Below, piece after piece: positions 7,365-15,873 of a stretch of DNA of 55,271 nucleotides. Both the position numbers and the translations under genes were made by a program. The stretch is from Epibacterium ulvae (lineage in GTDB: Bacteria; Pseudomonadota; Alphaproteobacteria; Rhodobacterales; Rhodobacteraceae): contig NZ_FMWG01000016.1 of the NCBI RefSeq assembly GCF_900102795.1, positions 1-55,271 on the forward strand, given 5' to 3'. Below the pieces are notes generated by a model. It saw only the letters and a list, made by a program, of their open reading frames with translations, was not told the DNA's origin and searched no databases. Each line of letters opens with the position of its first letter. Within the stretch, counting starts at the first letter, position 1.

Positions 7365-7706
7365 TTACCTGAACATTTCTAGGTTGAGCGATTGTACCTC
7401 TCCAAGCCAAAAGATGTTACGCGTGTGATCGGTGAGATGATCACCGCTTTGTGCATGGCAGAACACGATCAAATCACCACGGTTCTCCAGCAACCAGGGC
7501 AGCAGTTCCCCGAATTTCTGTGGGCTGCAATCCAGCTGACAGGATGGCATCGGGTGTGGTCCGACAGGTCGCGCATGAAGCTGCCCCATGGCGACGCCAA
7601 ACCGCTCGGCCGCTTGCTCACACAGAGTACGTGCCGCCTCGGTGGACGATTGCTCAAAGTAAATGTGGGCATGAAACCCGGTGATAGTGGATTGCGTCGT
7701 CGACAT
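7365..7706 (-). CDS. DOPA 4,5-dioxygenase-like protein
   Basis: A 113-residue protein with the small DOPA-dioxygenase fold: FHAHIYF (11-17) supplies two candidate metal-binding His, then GPHPMPSCQL (about 48-57) and FCHAQSGDHL (about 81-90). Characterised relatives cleave the aromatic ring of L-DOPA extradiol-wise to seco-DOPA; bacterial homologues are mostly untested. It is the last gene of a six-gene minus-strand operon, 18 bases after the SRPBCC gene. The real substrate may be another catechol. Confidence in family is good, in substrate low. Confidence 0.8.
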   Translation of the reverse strand: MSTTQSTITGFHAHIYFEQSSTEAARTLCEQAAERFGVAMGQLHARPVGPHPMPSCQLDCSPQKFGELLPWLLENRGDLIVFCHAQSGDHLTDHTRNIFWLGEVQSLNLEMFR

Positions 7707-7724
7707 TTCAATGCCCTTTTCTGT

Positions 7725-8183
7725 TCAAGCACCCGTTTGGGTGGCACCTCTTGTCAAGATCCGGAGACGGGGAGCGTGCCGCTTACGGTACATAAACTGA
7801 GCCCATGCAGCAAAAACCCATGTCATCACTCCGGCGTCTATCTCGATCTGCTCTTCGATACGGCAGCTACCTTCATCTTGTGGAAGTACAACCAAAGAAT
7901 GGCGCCAGGATTTGACGCCCGCCCCACTTTCATTGGAGCGGAACGCCATCTTGTCCTTATCACATTCAAGGACGGTCATTTCGTATGGCTGATACGGCAG
8001 CTTTCCAAACAGTGAGACCTGCACTTTGAGGTGCTGCCCTTGATGAATTGCGCCTGATGGCAAGTCGCGAAAAGCTAGTAGACCTGCGGTGACAGTACTG
8101 AGATGATCCAGATCTGTAGCCACATCCCATACCTGTCTCGCCGTATATGGGTAGAAATGTGTCAGATTTACAATTTTCGTCAT
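7725..8183 (-). CDS. SRPBCC-family (START-like) protein
   Basis: This 152-residue protein begins with the SRPBCC pattern, a first strand with Phe/Tyr followed by ARQVWDVATDLDHLSTV. A central strand run and a C-terminal helix (about 118-140) complete a ligand-binding or cyclase-like cavity. No specific activity can be read from the sequence. It sits between the DJ-1/PfpI and DOPA-dioxygenase-like genes (33- and 18-base gaps), so it probably handles the same small hydrophobic or aromatic compound, which is inference. Confidence 0.75.
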   Translation of the reverse strand: MTKIVNLTHFYPYTARQVWDVATDLDHLSTVTAGLLAFRDLPSGAIHQGQHLKVQVSLFGKLPYQPYEMTVLECDKDKMAFRSNESGAGVKSWRHSLVVLPQDEGSCRIEEQIEIDAGVMTWVFAAWAQFMYRKRHAPRLRILTRGATQTGA

Positions 8184-8216
8184 TGTCTGATCCTCCGCCG
8201 CGTAACCAGACGGGCG

Positions 8217-8981
8217 TCAGCTATTGGAAAGGCCGTGACGCTCTAGCAAGCGGGTAAAGTAGATTGTGTCTGCAGCTTCTTGAGATTGCTCGGGCCCTAC
8301 GATGTTCTTCAGAAGCTCTATTGCAGCTGCATAGCTGACCAAAGATCCGTTGCTGGTCACAACGTTTTGATCCACCACAACGGTGGCGTCAATGTCGATC
8401 CGCACCCGAGGATGATTTAGCTTCAACCAGACTTCACCTCCGGGATAGGTGGTGACGTTGACACCGTTCAATAGGCCTGTCGCAGCTAGGACATAAGCGC
8501 CAGAACAATTGCTTGCGATCCAGTCGGCCTGTGCCGCCTGCTTCGTCACAAATGCCATGAAATCCTGATCGTCAAGTACCGGGTCCATATCATATCGGCT
8601 TCCGACGATAATAACATCCAGATCAGGGGCATCTTCGATTCCGAAATCCGCCTGTAAAGTTAACCCTTCATGCGTCGTGACCAAACCAGCCTCGGGGGCG
8701 ATAGTGATAATCTCATAGCCTTCGATGATCTCATTTTCAATGGCCACGCCGAAGACCTCCAAGGGCGCCACAACATCGCTGGTGAGAACGCCGTCAAACA
8801 GCATCACACCGATACGCTGAGGCGTATCTTCATTGGCCAACGCGGGATGTCCCCCCACAACAATGGCGGTGAGAGTCGCGAAGCAAAGGGCGAGCACTCT
8901 AGCATGTTCAAAAAGAGAAGTGTGCAAACCAGAACGGAGAAGAAAGCGCGACGGGCTTGTGTGGCAGTATCGAGATATCAT
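8217..8981 (-). CDS. Exported DJ-1/PfpI-family protein
   Basis: A 254-residue protein with a long N-region, a hydrophobic segment and a likely signal-peptidase site near ALA-NED (about residue 50). The mature part is a class I glutamine-amidotransferase-like/DJ-1 fold: strand IGVMLFDGV, then PLEVFGVA with the conserved Glu, and the nucleophile elbow ASNCSGAYVLAATG with the candidate catalytic Cys. There is no AraC-type DNA-binding domain. Periplasmic export is unusual for the family and suggests action on an exogenous aldehyde, quinone or amide. The first ATG follows AAGG; a shorter start inside the N-region is possible. Confidence 0.8.
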   Translation of the reverse strand: MISRYCHTSPSRFLLRSGLHTSLFEHARVLALCFATLTAIVVGGHPALANEDTPQRIGVMLFDGVLTSDVVAPLEVFGVAIENEIIEGYEIITIAPEAGLVTTHEGLTLQADFGIEDAPDLDVIIVGSRYDMDPVLDDQDFMAFVTKQAAQADWIASNCSGAYVLAATGLLNGVNVTTYPGGEVWLKLNHPRVRIDIDATVVVDQNVVTSNGSLVSYAAAIELLKNIVGPEQSQEAADTIYFTRLLERHGLSNS

Positions 8982-9060
8982 GATAAAACCTTAGTTATCA
9001 AAGTTAGCGTTGTGATTGAGATGCGCCGCGCAGAAGCTTCGGCGCATCTGGTTATCTGAG

Positions 9061-9666
9061 CTAAAGCTGCGCTCGCGCGGCTTCGAATTGTGCCGCTGGA
9101 TCGGCGGTCAACATGGATGGTTGGTAGCGGATGAACTTAGCGTCTTTCACACCAATTTTGTGCAGCCACCACTCCAGATACCCGGAGTGGAAGTCCCGAC
9201 CAAAGCGAGCATCGACGCCCGGTGCCCAGACCGCACTTGAAACGATCACCGTTGCTGTCTTGCCAGACAGAAGGCCATAATATCCGGTCTCGGGTGCGAA
9301 CCCATATAAAAAGCCAGGTTGCGTAATAATGTCGATGTATTGTTTCAAACGATAAGGAACACCACTGTTCCACATCGGGACATTGAACACATAGTGATCC
9401 GCCGCGGTAAACCGATTGGTGATTTCGGTCAGGTGTGTCCAGTTCGCTTGCATTTCATCCGTCATCTCTCCCTCTCCAAAGAGAGCCATCTTGGCGGCTG
9501 CCCAATCACCATCGAACTGCGGTAAAACCTCATCCCAAAGATCGATCGTATCGACTTGCAGGGTTGGATCGTTGGCGATGCGGTTTTCTATATGAGCCAA
9601 AGCCAGCGCACGCGATTTTGACTTTTCACCACGCGGCGAAGCGGAAATATGGAGGAGTTTCGTCAT
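9061..9666 (-). CDS. azoR: FMN-dependent NADH azoreductase / quinone reductase
   Basis: AzoR enzymes reduce azo bonds and quinones by two-electron transfer from NAD(P)H through FMN. The 201-residue length is typical. HISASPRGEKSKSR (6-19) is the FMN phosphate loop, NVPMWNSGVPYRLKQYID is the conserved isoalloxazine-side loop, and a YYGLLSGKTATVIVSS stretch follows. It is third in the operon, between yceI-like and DJ-1-like genes. Quinone detoxification fits the catechol-cleaving neighbour, which is inference. Confidence 0.9.
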   Translation of the reverse strand: MTKLLHISASPRGEKSKSRALALAHIENRIANDPTLQVDTIDLWDEVLPQFDGDWAAAKMALFGEGEMTDEMQANWTHLTEITNRFTAADHYVFNVPMWNSGVPYRLKQYIDIITQPGFLYGFAPETGYYGLLSGKTATVIVSSAVWAPGVDARFGRDFHSGYLEWWLHKIGVKDAKFIRYQPSMLTADPAAQFEAARAQL

Positions 9667-9714
9667 TCTAAGTCTGCTCCTTTGATGGGGGGTATGATCA
9701 GAGGCACACCGGTG

Positions 9715-10299
9715 TCACTGACGTAGTGCTTCCAGATCAATCTCGACATCGATTTTCGGGCCAAGACCAAAAGCCACCAGTTGGTTCATCCCAAAATTCG
9801 TACCATCGATCGTCGCGGTGGCTGAAAAACCGGTTTTGATCGTGGACGCATCCCAAGGCAGAGGCATTTCATTGTTCCAAACAACATCAAGCGCAACCTC
9901 TCGACTCACTCCAATCATGGTCAGAGCGCCATAAACAATCGCGGTGCGCTCACCGGTCTGTTCAATACGAGTGCTTTCAAAAGTAATTTCAGGGAACTCC
10001 GAGATGTTCAGAAAGTCTGCGCCGCCCATGTCGCGGTCACGTTGTTCGGAATTCGTATCTAAACTGCTTGACGCGATCACAACTGAAACAGAGCTGTTGG
10101 TGACGTTCTCTTGGTCAAACATAATGTCACCGGAAACGTTACGAAAAATGCCACGCGCATTGGCCCATCCAGCGTGATTTATGCTGAAGGTGACCCAGGT
10201 GTGATCTTCATGGACAGTATAGTGCTCGGCCGCCTGAACGATTGGAGCCGTCAAGGCAAGCAGTGCAGCTGCGATGGCCGTGCGTGAAAAGAGAGACAT
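9715..10299 (-). CDS. YceI-family periplasmic lipocalin-like protein
   Basis: YceI proteins are secreted beta-barrels that bind isoprenoid or other lipophilic ligands. A signal peptide (about residues 1-23, cleavage after VQA) precedes the domain opening EHYTVHEDHTWVTFSINHAGW. SSSLDTNSEQRDRDM and FPEITFESTRIE are characteristic blocks, and GTNFGMNQLV ends it. The start at 10299 is preferred because AAAGGA lies 7 bases upstream; an ATG at 10314 would add five residues. It is second in the operon. Confidence 0.9.
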   Translation of the reverse strand: MSLFSRTAIAAALLALTAPIVQAAEHYTVHEDHTWVTFSINHAGWANARGIFRNVSGDIMFDQENVTNSSVSVVIASSSLDTNSEQRDRDMGGADFLNISEFPEITFESTRIEQTGERTAIVYGALTMIGVSREVALDVVWNNEMPLPWDASTIKTGFSATATIDGTNFGMNQLVAFGLGPKIDVEIDLEALRQ

Positions 10300-10328
10300 A
10301 TTTGGTCCTTTCATGGATAGGTTGGGGA

Positions 10329-11165
10329 TCAGAAATTACGCAGAGCAAGCAGGATGGCAGGTATGCCTGCCACCAATGCGAGGCCCGCGAACGCAAAGGG
10401 TTGAACGAGGATGGGCAAGCGCGAGAGCTTTGAGTCCGCAAAAGGCAGCGCCACCATGGAAATTATGAGCAAATATGCTCCCGTGCTGAGATTGGTCGCA
10501 AAAGTTGCGAGCTGCACGAGCAGGACCAGTAAGCTGCTTTGAATGGTCCAGATCGTCATCGGAGAGACTTGGGGCTGCGGCCCGCCTTTCAAAGCGCTTA
10601 AAAAGACAACAAGTGTGTAACCGCCCACGAGCGCCGATAGGGACAGCAGTACTTGCCCCAGCCCAATGAAACCACCCAACAGGGCAATGATGCTTGCTGT
10701 GATACTCTTCGCCAAAGTGGTCACTGGCCATGTGAATGATGACCCGGTCACTTCTGGCACTTTGGCTACCGTTGCAGCCCAAACAAAAATTGTTCCCACG
10801 GGCAAAAGCCATTGCCAGTCAATCTGCCCAGCAGACAAAGGCCGCTGGATCAACCATGAAAATGTTACCACTCCGAGCAAAGTTTGTAAGGCAGTACGAC
10901 AAACTGGTGTTTGTTTATCGATAAAGAGGCCAAGAAGCGGGATCGCTATGAGCACGTAGGCAACTTTATGTTTAGATGAAATCGCAGGAAATGGCGGGAA
11001 GCCTTCATGCAGCAAGTAGATCGCGGCAATTGCAGATCCCATCGCAAGAACTATTAACCACGATGCGACCGAAGCGCGTCGCTCTGCGCTCCCAAGCCCA
11101 ATTCCAAATGCTAGCGGCATAAAAAAGAGCATAATCAAAGTATTGACACTCATATGGCCACTCAT
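10329..11165 (-). CDS. Polytopic membrane protein, unrecognised
   Basis: The 278-residue product is almost entirely hydrophobic, with about eight to nine predicted membrane spans and short loops. No transporter signature or charged catalytic motif was recognised. It is the promoter-proximal gene of the six-gene operon, 29 bases upstream of the yceI-like gene and divergent from a LysR gene across 68 bases. Transport or sensing of the operon's substrate is a guess. A second in-frame ATG lies at 11153. Confidence 0.65.
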   Translation of the reverse strand: MSGHMSVNTLIMLFFMPLAFGIGLGSAERRASVASWLIVLAMGSAIAAIYLLHEGFPPFPAISSKHKVAYVLIAIPLLGLFIDKQTPVCRTALQTLLGVVTFSWLIQRPLSAGQIDWQWLLPVGTIFVWAATVAKVPEVTGSSFTWPVTTLAKSITASIIALLGGFIGLGQVLLSLSALVGGYTLVVFLSALKGGPQPQVSPMTIWTIQSSLLVLLVQLATFATNLSTGAYLLIISMVALPFADSKLSRLPILVQPFAFAGLALVAGIPAILLALRNF

Positions 11166-11233
11166 TTTCTGTCCAAAATCTCTCAGACAGGGATATAGGA
11201 CTTCATTTTATTGATTAAGGTGGCTTTCATTGA

Positions 11234-12151
11234 ATGATTATCGCCTATATGGCTAAAGTCATGGACCGCATTGATTTACTAAAGACATTCCTGAAAGTCG
11301 CTGACACCGGTTCCTTCACGGCCGCCGCTGAACGGCTGGGTATGACACCCCAGTTGGCAAGCAAGTATATACGTGCGCTTGAAAGCGAGTTGGGTGCTCA
11401 GCTGTTTCACCGTTCCACACGGCGCGTGAGCATGACCGAAACCGGCAGCGCATTCTATGGTAGATGTGCACGCCTCGTTGAAGATTTTGACGAACTGAAA
11501 GCAGATGTTCGTCAGGATCATTGCACGCCGCGCGGCCAGCTACGCCTCACAGCTCCCCACTGTTTTGGCGGAAAATATCTGGTCGAGGCTTTGGCCGATT
11601 TTTCAGCAGAACATCCGGAGATCACCGCGACACTCGACTTGACTGACCGCTATGTTGATCTTGTAGAGGAAGGTATTGATTTGGCGATACGGATTGGTAG
11701 CCTAGAAGACTCTTCGTTGCTGGCCCGCCAGATTGGTATGGTTCCCATTGCCCTCTGCGCAAGCCCTGATTACCTCGCAAATGCGCGCGACCTGAACAGC
11801 CCCAGCGATCTCGAACACCACACCTGCATTGTGGATACGAATTTCAAAGCCCGTAACAAATGGACATTTTTGGTAGATGGGCAACCGATGACCTATCAGG
11901 TTGAGGGACGTCTAAAGATCAACAGTGCGAGCGGTGCCAGAACCTTGGCTTTGAAGGGACAGGGCGTTTTATTGTCTCTGCAATATATGGTAGATGAGGA
12001 TGTCAGGGCTGGACGTCTTGTTCAGCTATTGCCAGATTACATGGCGACGAAACTCGCAATCAATGCAGTTTACCCGCCTACCCGCCATCTTTCTGCGAGA
12101 GTCAGAAGTTTCATAGATTTCATGGCGAACCGATTTAAGAGCCTAAAGTAA
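11234..12151 (+). CDS. LysR-family transcriptional regulator
   Basis: The N-terminal winged helix-turn-helix (MDRIDLLKTFLKVADTGSFTAAAERLGMTPQLASKYIRALE) is followed by a periplasmic-binding-protein-like effector domain (about 95-300). The sequence resembles the large subgroup with an 'LDLTDRYVDLVEEGIDLAIRIG' core, split here as LDLTDRYVDLV and EEGIDLAIRIG. Starts at 11234, 11249 or 11261 are possible; 11261 matches the usual LysR N-terminus best. It diverges from the azoR/DOPA-dioxygenase operon and is the likely regulator of that operon and of itself. Confidence 0.9.
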   Translation: MIIAYMAKVMDRIDLLKTFLKVADTGSFTAAAERLGMTPQLASKYIRALESELGAQLFHRSTRRVSMTETGSAFYGRCARLVEDFDELKADVRQDHCTPRGQLRLTAPHCFGGKYLVEALADFSAEHPEITATLDLTDRYVDLVEEGIDLAIRIGSLEDSSLLARQIGMVPIALCASPDYLANARDLNSPSDLEHHTCIVDTNFKARNKWTFLVDGQPMTYQVEGRLKINSASGARTLALKGQGVLLSLQYMVDEDVRAGRLVQLLPDYMATKLAINAVYPPTRHLSARVRSFIDFMANRFKSLK

Positions 12152-12414
12152 AATGATATTTTATCGGCCAGACCTCCGATCTGATGAGAGGCCAGTTGTC
12201 TGTGGCGTAATACTTAGATGACCTGCTGAGTATTGAGCAAAAAGATACCTTATACTTCCATATAGGGTGAGACAGAAAATGCCCCATTTTACACGTAATA
12301 TCCTGCATTGGGCGAGTTTTATTAGCTTTGCGGCACAACTCCGGTTCGAGGATTCGCAGTTTAGATCCAGTATGGTAGCTTGCGTACACGAGCCGTTGAT
12401 CCCCTACGAAGTAG
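12152..12414. other. Intergenic stretch without recognisable genes
   Basis: Between the LysR stop and the IS5-family pseudogene there is only AT-rich sequence with short frames that resemble no family I know. It is probably decayed insertion debris. Confidence 0.4.
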
Positions 12415-13272
12415 CAGACAGAGAACTGGCCTTCATATAATGCCGCGCTGAAGCGACGCGGATCGTTGTCGATTTGCTTTTATCCCGACATCGGCTGAGT
12501 TCCGCTCCCGAGCGGCAAGCACCGTCCTCAGCAGCAATTTAGTAATGTTGCGATCCAGACGTGTCTGACACTGAAAGTGCTGTTCGGGCTTCCGTCGCGG
12601 CAAACGACAGGCTTTGTTGAAAGCCTGTTGCAGCTGGTTGGGCTGGACGGGGCCGTACCGAATTTCAGCACATTGTGCCGTCGTGAAAAGACGCTGAGTG
12701 TGAGCCAGTCTTATCGCGGTGGAATCGGCTCCTTGAATTTTCTGATTGATAGCACTGGCATCAAATCTGAAGGTGAGGGCAAGTGGAACGCCCGCAATCA
12801 TGGCGGTCCGAAACGCCGCATCTGGCGTAAGATACAGATAGGGATCGACGAGGAAACGTTGAAGGTACGAGCTGTGGAGGACACAACGAGCAATGTGGGT
12901 GATGCTTCTATGTTGCCAAAGCTACTCGATCAAATACCAGCCGATCAGGTCATCAGGTTAGCGCCCAAAATGGAGCCTAAGACACACGTAACTGTCATGA
13001 TGCGATTGCAGCACGTTGGATACACACCGTCACCCCGCCCCGCAAGAACGCCAAGTCGCGGAAATCCCAATCCGTGTGGCCGTTCTCAACAGGCGTACCA
13101 CTCCAGGCATACCCGTCACAAAGACCGTAAGCTAAATCCGTCTAGGCAAAGGGGAAGTGCGGCCACACCCCAATTTGTGCAACAGAACCCCCTCAACACA
13201 GAAGGCCTATGTAAAGCGGTTTTGGTTCAGGCAGAGGCTTTTGATACCACCATCGCCCGAACCAAAACTTGA
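12415..13272 (+). pseudogene. IS5-family transposase, broken
   Basis: The frame reading PSYNAALKRRGSLSICFYPDIG, then stop, then AIQTCLTLKVLFGLPSRQTT and FVESLLQLVGLDGAVPNFST, matches IS5-type transposases. A Trp-to-TGA stop is inferred at 12496-12498. The catalytic core IDSTGIK and GGPKRRIWRKIQIGIDEE is kept. After the VIRLAPK region (about 12970) the frame is lost; HDAIAAR and PPRKNAK appear in another frame. The tail beyond about 13120 is uncertain. It is inactive. Confidence 0.75.
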
Positions 13273-13282
13273 AAAAGCGCGA

Positions 13283-14179
13283 TTACGCAGAGGTCAGCAT
13301 GCCTTTTTCACGTGCCAAATCGCGCATTTTCTTTTGCAGTTTTTCAAACGCTCGCACTTCAATCTGGCGAATACGTTCGCGACTGACGTCATATTGTGTA
13401 CTCAGATCTTCCAGCGTCTTTACCTGATCTGACAAACGGCGCTGAGTCAGAATGTCTTTCTCCCGATCATTCAGCACATCCATTGCCATCGCCAACAGCT
13501 CACGCCGCGCCTCCAACTCGTCACGGGCTTCATAATCGCCTGCCTGATCCGCGTCTTCGTCTTCCAACCAGTCCTGCCATTGCATCGTGCCTTCGCCTTC
13601 AGATCCAATCTGAGCGTTAAGCGATGCATCCCCACCAGACATCCGGCGGTTCATGGAAATCACCTCATCTTCGGTAACACCAAGGTCAGTCGCGATCTTT
13701 TTGACATTATCGGGGTGCAGATCCCCGTCTTCCAGCGCGCCAATCTTGGCCTTAGCCTTGCGCAGATTAAAGAACAATTTCTTCTGTGCAGATGTCGTGC
13801 CTAGTTTCACCATAGACCAAGACCGCAAGACATACTCTTGGATCGAGGCCCGGATCCACCACATCGCATAGGTTGCAAGACGGAAGCCTTTTTCCGGATC
13901 AAAACGCTTTACAGCCTGCATCAGGCCAACATTGGCTTCGGAAACAACTTCGGCCTGTGGCAGGCCATATCCACGATATCCCATCGCAATCTTTGCAGCC
14001 AAACGAAGATGAGATGTCACCATTTTATGAGCTGAAGCAGCGTCTTGCTCTTCTGCCCAGCGCTTTGCCAGCATGTACTCTTCTTCAGGTTCCAACAATG
14101 GGAACTTGCGAATTTCCTGTAGATATCTATTCAAACCGCCTTCTGGGGTCGGTGCGGGTAGATTTGCGTAATTTGCCAT
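13283..14179 (-). CDS. rpoH: RNA polymerase sigma-32 factor RpoH
   Basis: RpoH directs transcription of heat-shock and envelope/oxidative-stress genes. At 298 residues it is full length. Region 2 carries GYGLPQAEVVSEANVGLMQA and TYAMWWIRASIQEYVLRSW. The RpoH-box signature AQKKLFFNLR (about 131-140) separates it from other group 3 sigmas. The region 4 helix-turn-helix includes LEDLSTQYDVSRERIRQIE. Alphaproteobacteria often carry more than one rpoH, so this may be RpoHI or RpoHII. It lies downstream of the rluA-family gene with a 213-base gap, enough for its own promoter. Confidence 0.95.
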   Translation of the reverse strand: MANYANLPAPTPEGGLNRYLQEIRKFPLLEPEEEYMLAKRWAEEQDAASAHKMVTSHLRLAAKIAMGYRGYGLPQAEVVSEANVGLMQAVKRFDPEKGFRLATYAMWWIRASIQEYVLRSWSMVKLGTTSAQKKLFFNLRKAKAKIGALEDGDLHPDNVKKIATDLGVTEDEVISMNRRMSGGDASLNAQIGSEGEGTMQWQDWLEDEDADQAGDYEARDELEARRELLAMAMDVLNDREKDILTQRRLSDQVKTLEDLSTQYDVSRERIRQIEVRAFEKLQKKMRDLAREKGMLTSA

Positions 14180-14392
14180 TTTTCTGTCCCTCCCAATGTT
14201 TAGGGGCTTAACATAGAGGCATATGGGATTGGAACTTTTCCAATCAAGGGGTGTGCATCTAATATGACGATATTATCGCATTTAGGGTATAGGTCTGTGA
14301 TACCCGTCACACTGTTGTGCACCCTGTTACAAGTGCAATCAAAAGATGTATTTCCCTCAAAATCGGATGGATTGAACCGCGAACCCCTTATT

Positions 14393-15418
14393 TTACTGCT
14401 GCAAAGCGGACAGTAATTCCTTCATATCCTGCGGCAAAGGTGCTTCAAATCGCAACATTTCTCCTGTGATCGGGTGCTCAAACCCCAGAACAGCCGCGTG
14501 CAAGGCCTGTCTTTGAAACATTTGGACGGCGTCAATGCCTTTCTGTGGCAACGCTTTTGCAGAAAGCTTTCTCTTGCCTCCATAGGTCGGATCTCCGACC
14601 AACCCATGTCCTGCGTGTGACATGTGCACCCGAATTTGATGGGTTCGCCCTGTCTCGAGCCAACATTCAATTAGCGAAACCGCTGCAGGCTCCCCGAAAG
14701 TTTCCACAATCCGGGCCCGTGTAACGGCATGTCGCCCGCCTTGAAACAACACAGCCTGACGCTGACGGTCAGTTTTATGTCGCGCCAGTTGTGTTGTAAT
14801 CTTTAAAATATTGCCCGGTTCGAAATTGGCACCCTTCACCCCACGCACCCGTGGGTCAGTCGCGGCAGGCGCCCCATAGCAGAGCGCCCGGTAATAGCGT
14901 TCAACTGTATGTTTCTCAAACTGCGCTGCCAGCCCCTGATGCGCCGCATCTGATTTCGCGACCACCAACAGTCCTGATGTTTCTTTGTCAATCCGGTGCA
15001 CAATCCCCGGACGTTTGATCCCTCCGACACCTGAAAGATTATCACCGCAATGATGCATCAAGGCATTCACCAATGTGCCTGACGGCGACCCCGGCGCGGG
15101 ATGCACAACCATGCCGGCCGATTTATTGACCACAATCAAATCGTCATCTTCATAAATTACCGTCAAAGGAATGTCTTCGGGGCCAATATGGCTCTCACCA
15201 GCCTCCTCAACCTCGATCAATACCTCTGCGCCAGCCGCGACCTTGGCTTTTGGATCCGTCACCACAGTGCCATTGATCTGCAATCCACCCTCGCTGATCA
15301 CCTTTGACAACCGGGTACGAGACAGCGCCGCTTCCTCTGGCACATCCCGTGAAACCGCTTTATCAAGTCGCTTAGGCGGATTGTCCGCAATAACAAATGT
15401 GATCTGGCGGCTGCCCAT
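14393..15418 (-). CDS. RluA-family 23S rRNA pseudouridine synthase (RluD-like)
   Basis: The enzyme isomerises uridines in rRNA. An S4 RNA-binding domain (about 15-75) precedes the synthase domain, which has the motif GIVHRIDKETSGLLV (138-152, catalytic Asp144), the GRTHQIRVH block and a final GDPTYGG. The 341-residue length with S4 domain fits RluD or RluC. The start codon overlaps the divergent DUF6476 start codon within CATG at 15416-15419. Confidence 0.92.
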   Translation of the reverse strand: MGSRQITFVIADNPPKRLDKAVSRDVPEEAALSRTRLSKVISEGGLQINGTVVTDPKAKVAAGAEVLIEVEEAGESHIGPEDIPLTVIYEDDDLIVVNKSAGMVVHPAPGSPSGTLVNALMHHCGDNLSGVGGIKRPGIVHRIDKETSGLLVVAKSDAAHQGLAAQFEKHTVERYYRALCYGAPAATDPRVRGVKGANFEPGNILKITTQLARHKTDRQRQAVLFQGGRHAVTRARIVETFGEPAAVSLIECWLETGRTHQIRVHMSHAGHGLVGDPTYGGKRKLSAKALPQKGIDAVQMFQRQALHAAVLGFEHPITGEMLRFEAPLPQDMKELLSALQQ

Positions 15419-15728
15419 GACTGACCCTGTTCCATCTGAGTTTCAACAAGAAGAACCCGCGCAGCTGAAATTCCTGCGCAGATTGATCACCACTTTGACA
15501 GCGGTAATGATCTGCGGGCTTGTAGTCGTTGTTGCGCTGCTTGTCATCCGATTGTCTGATGATGGGCCCGATCTACCGGAAAATATAGCGCTACCTGATG
15601 GAATTGAAGCAAAAGCAGTTACTTTTGGCGAGGGTTGGATTGCCATTGTCACCGCCGATGATCGTATTTTAGTGTTGAACAACCTCACCGGCCAAATTCA
15701 ACAAGAGATCCTCATCAAAAGCCCTTGA
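15417..15728 (+). CDS. DUF6476-type single-span membrane protein
   Basis: A small protein (103 residues) starts MTDPVPSEFQQEEPAQLKFL, has one membrane span (about 24-47) and a short periplasmic domain (about 55-103) with the ALPDGIEAKAVTFGEGWIAI pattern known from rhodobacteral DUF6476 proteins. Function is unknown. Its ATG shares two bases with the divergent RluA-family ATG. The same frame stays open upstream, but only as the antisense of the rluA gene, so this start is preferred. No clear ribosome-binding site is seen. Confidence 0.8.
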   Translation: MTDPVPSEFQQEEPAQLKFLRRLITTLTAVMICGLVVVVALLVIRLSDDGPDLPENIALPDGIEAKAVTFGEGWIAIVTADDRILVLNNLTGQIQQEILIKSP

Positions 15729-15784
15729 TGGACGACGCCACAGCCTAGGTTCTTTTTGTTCCGCAGCGCTGTGGAATTTTAAGA

Positions 15785-15856
15785 AAGAGAGCCTTTTTCA
15801 AGGCAGGCAGTGAGCGAGAGAGAACCATACTCATCGCTCAAGGCTGCCGCTCTCTT
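15785..15856. terminator. Nested stem-loop between convergent genes
   Basis: Three co-axial stems can form: AAGAGAGC (15785-15792) with GCTCTCTT (15849-15856), GGCAG (15802-15806) with CTGCC (15844-15848), and TGAGCGA (15811-15817) with TCGCTCA (15834-15840). On the minus strand the structure lies just after the histidine-kinase stop and is followed by a T-rich run, as a terminator would be. It also sits after the DUF6476 gene. Confidence 0.4.
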
Positions 15857-15873
15857 GGCGAATGCGATGCGTT

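Noticed and set aside
15171-15416. In-frame upstream extension of the DUF6476 gene
   Set aside because: It is entirely antisense to the well-conserved RluA-family coding sequence, and the family N-terminus matches the 15417 start.
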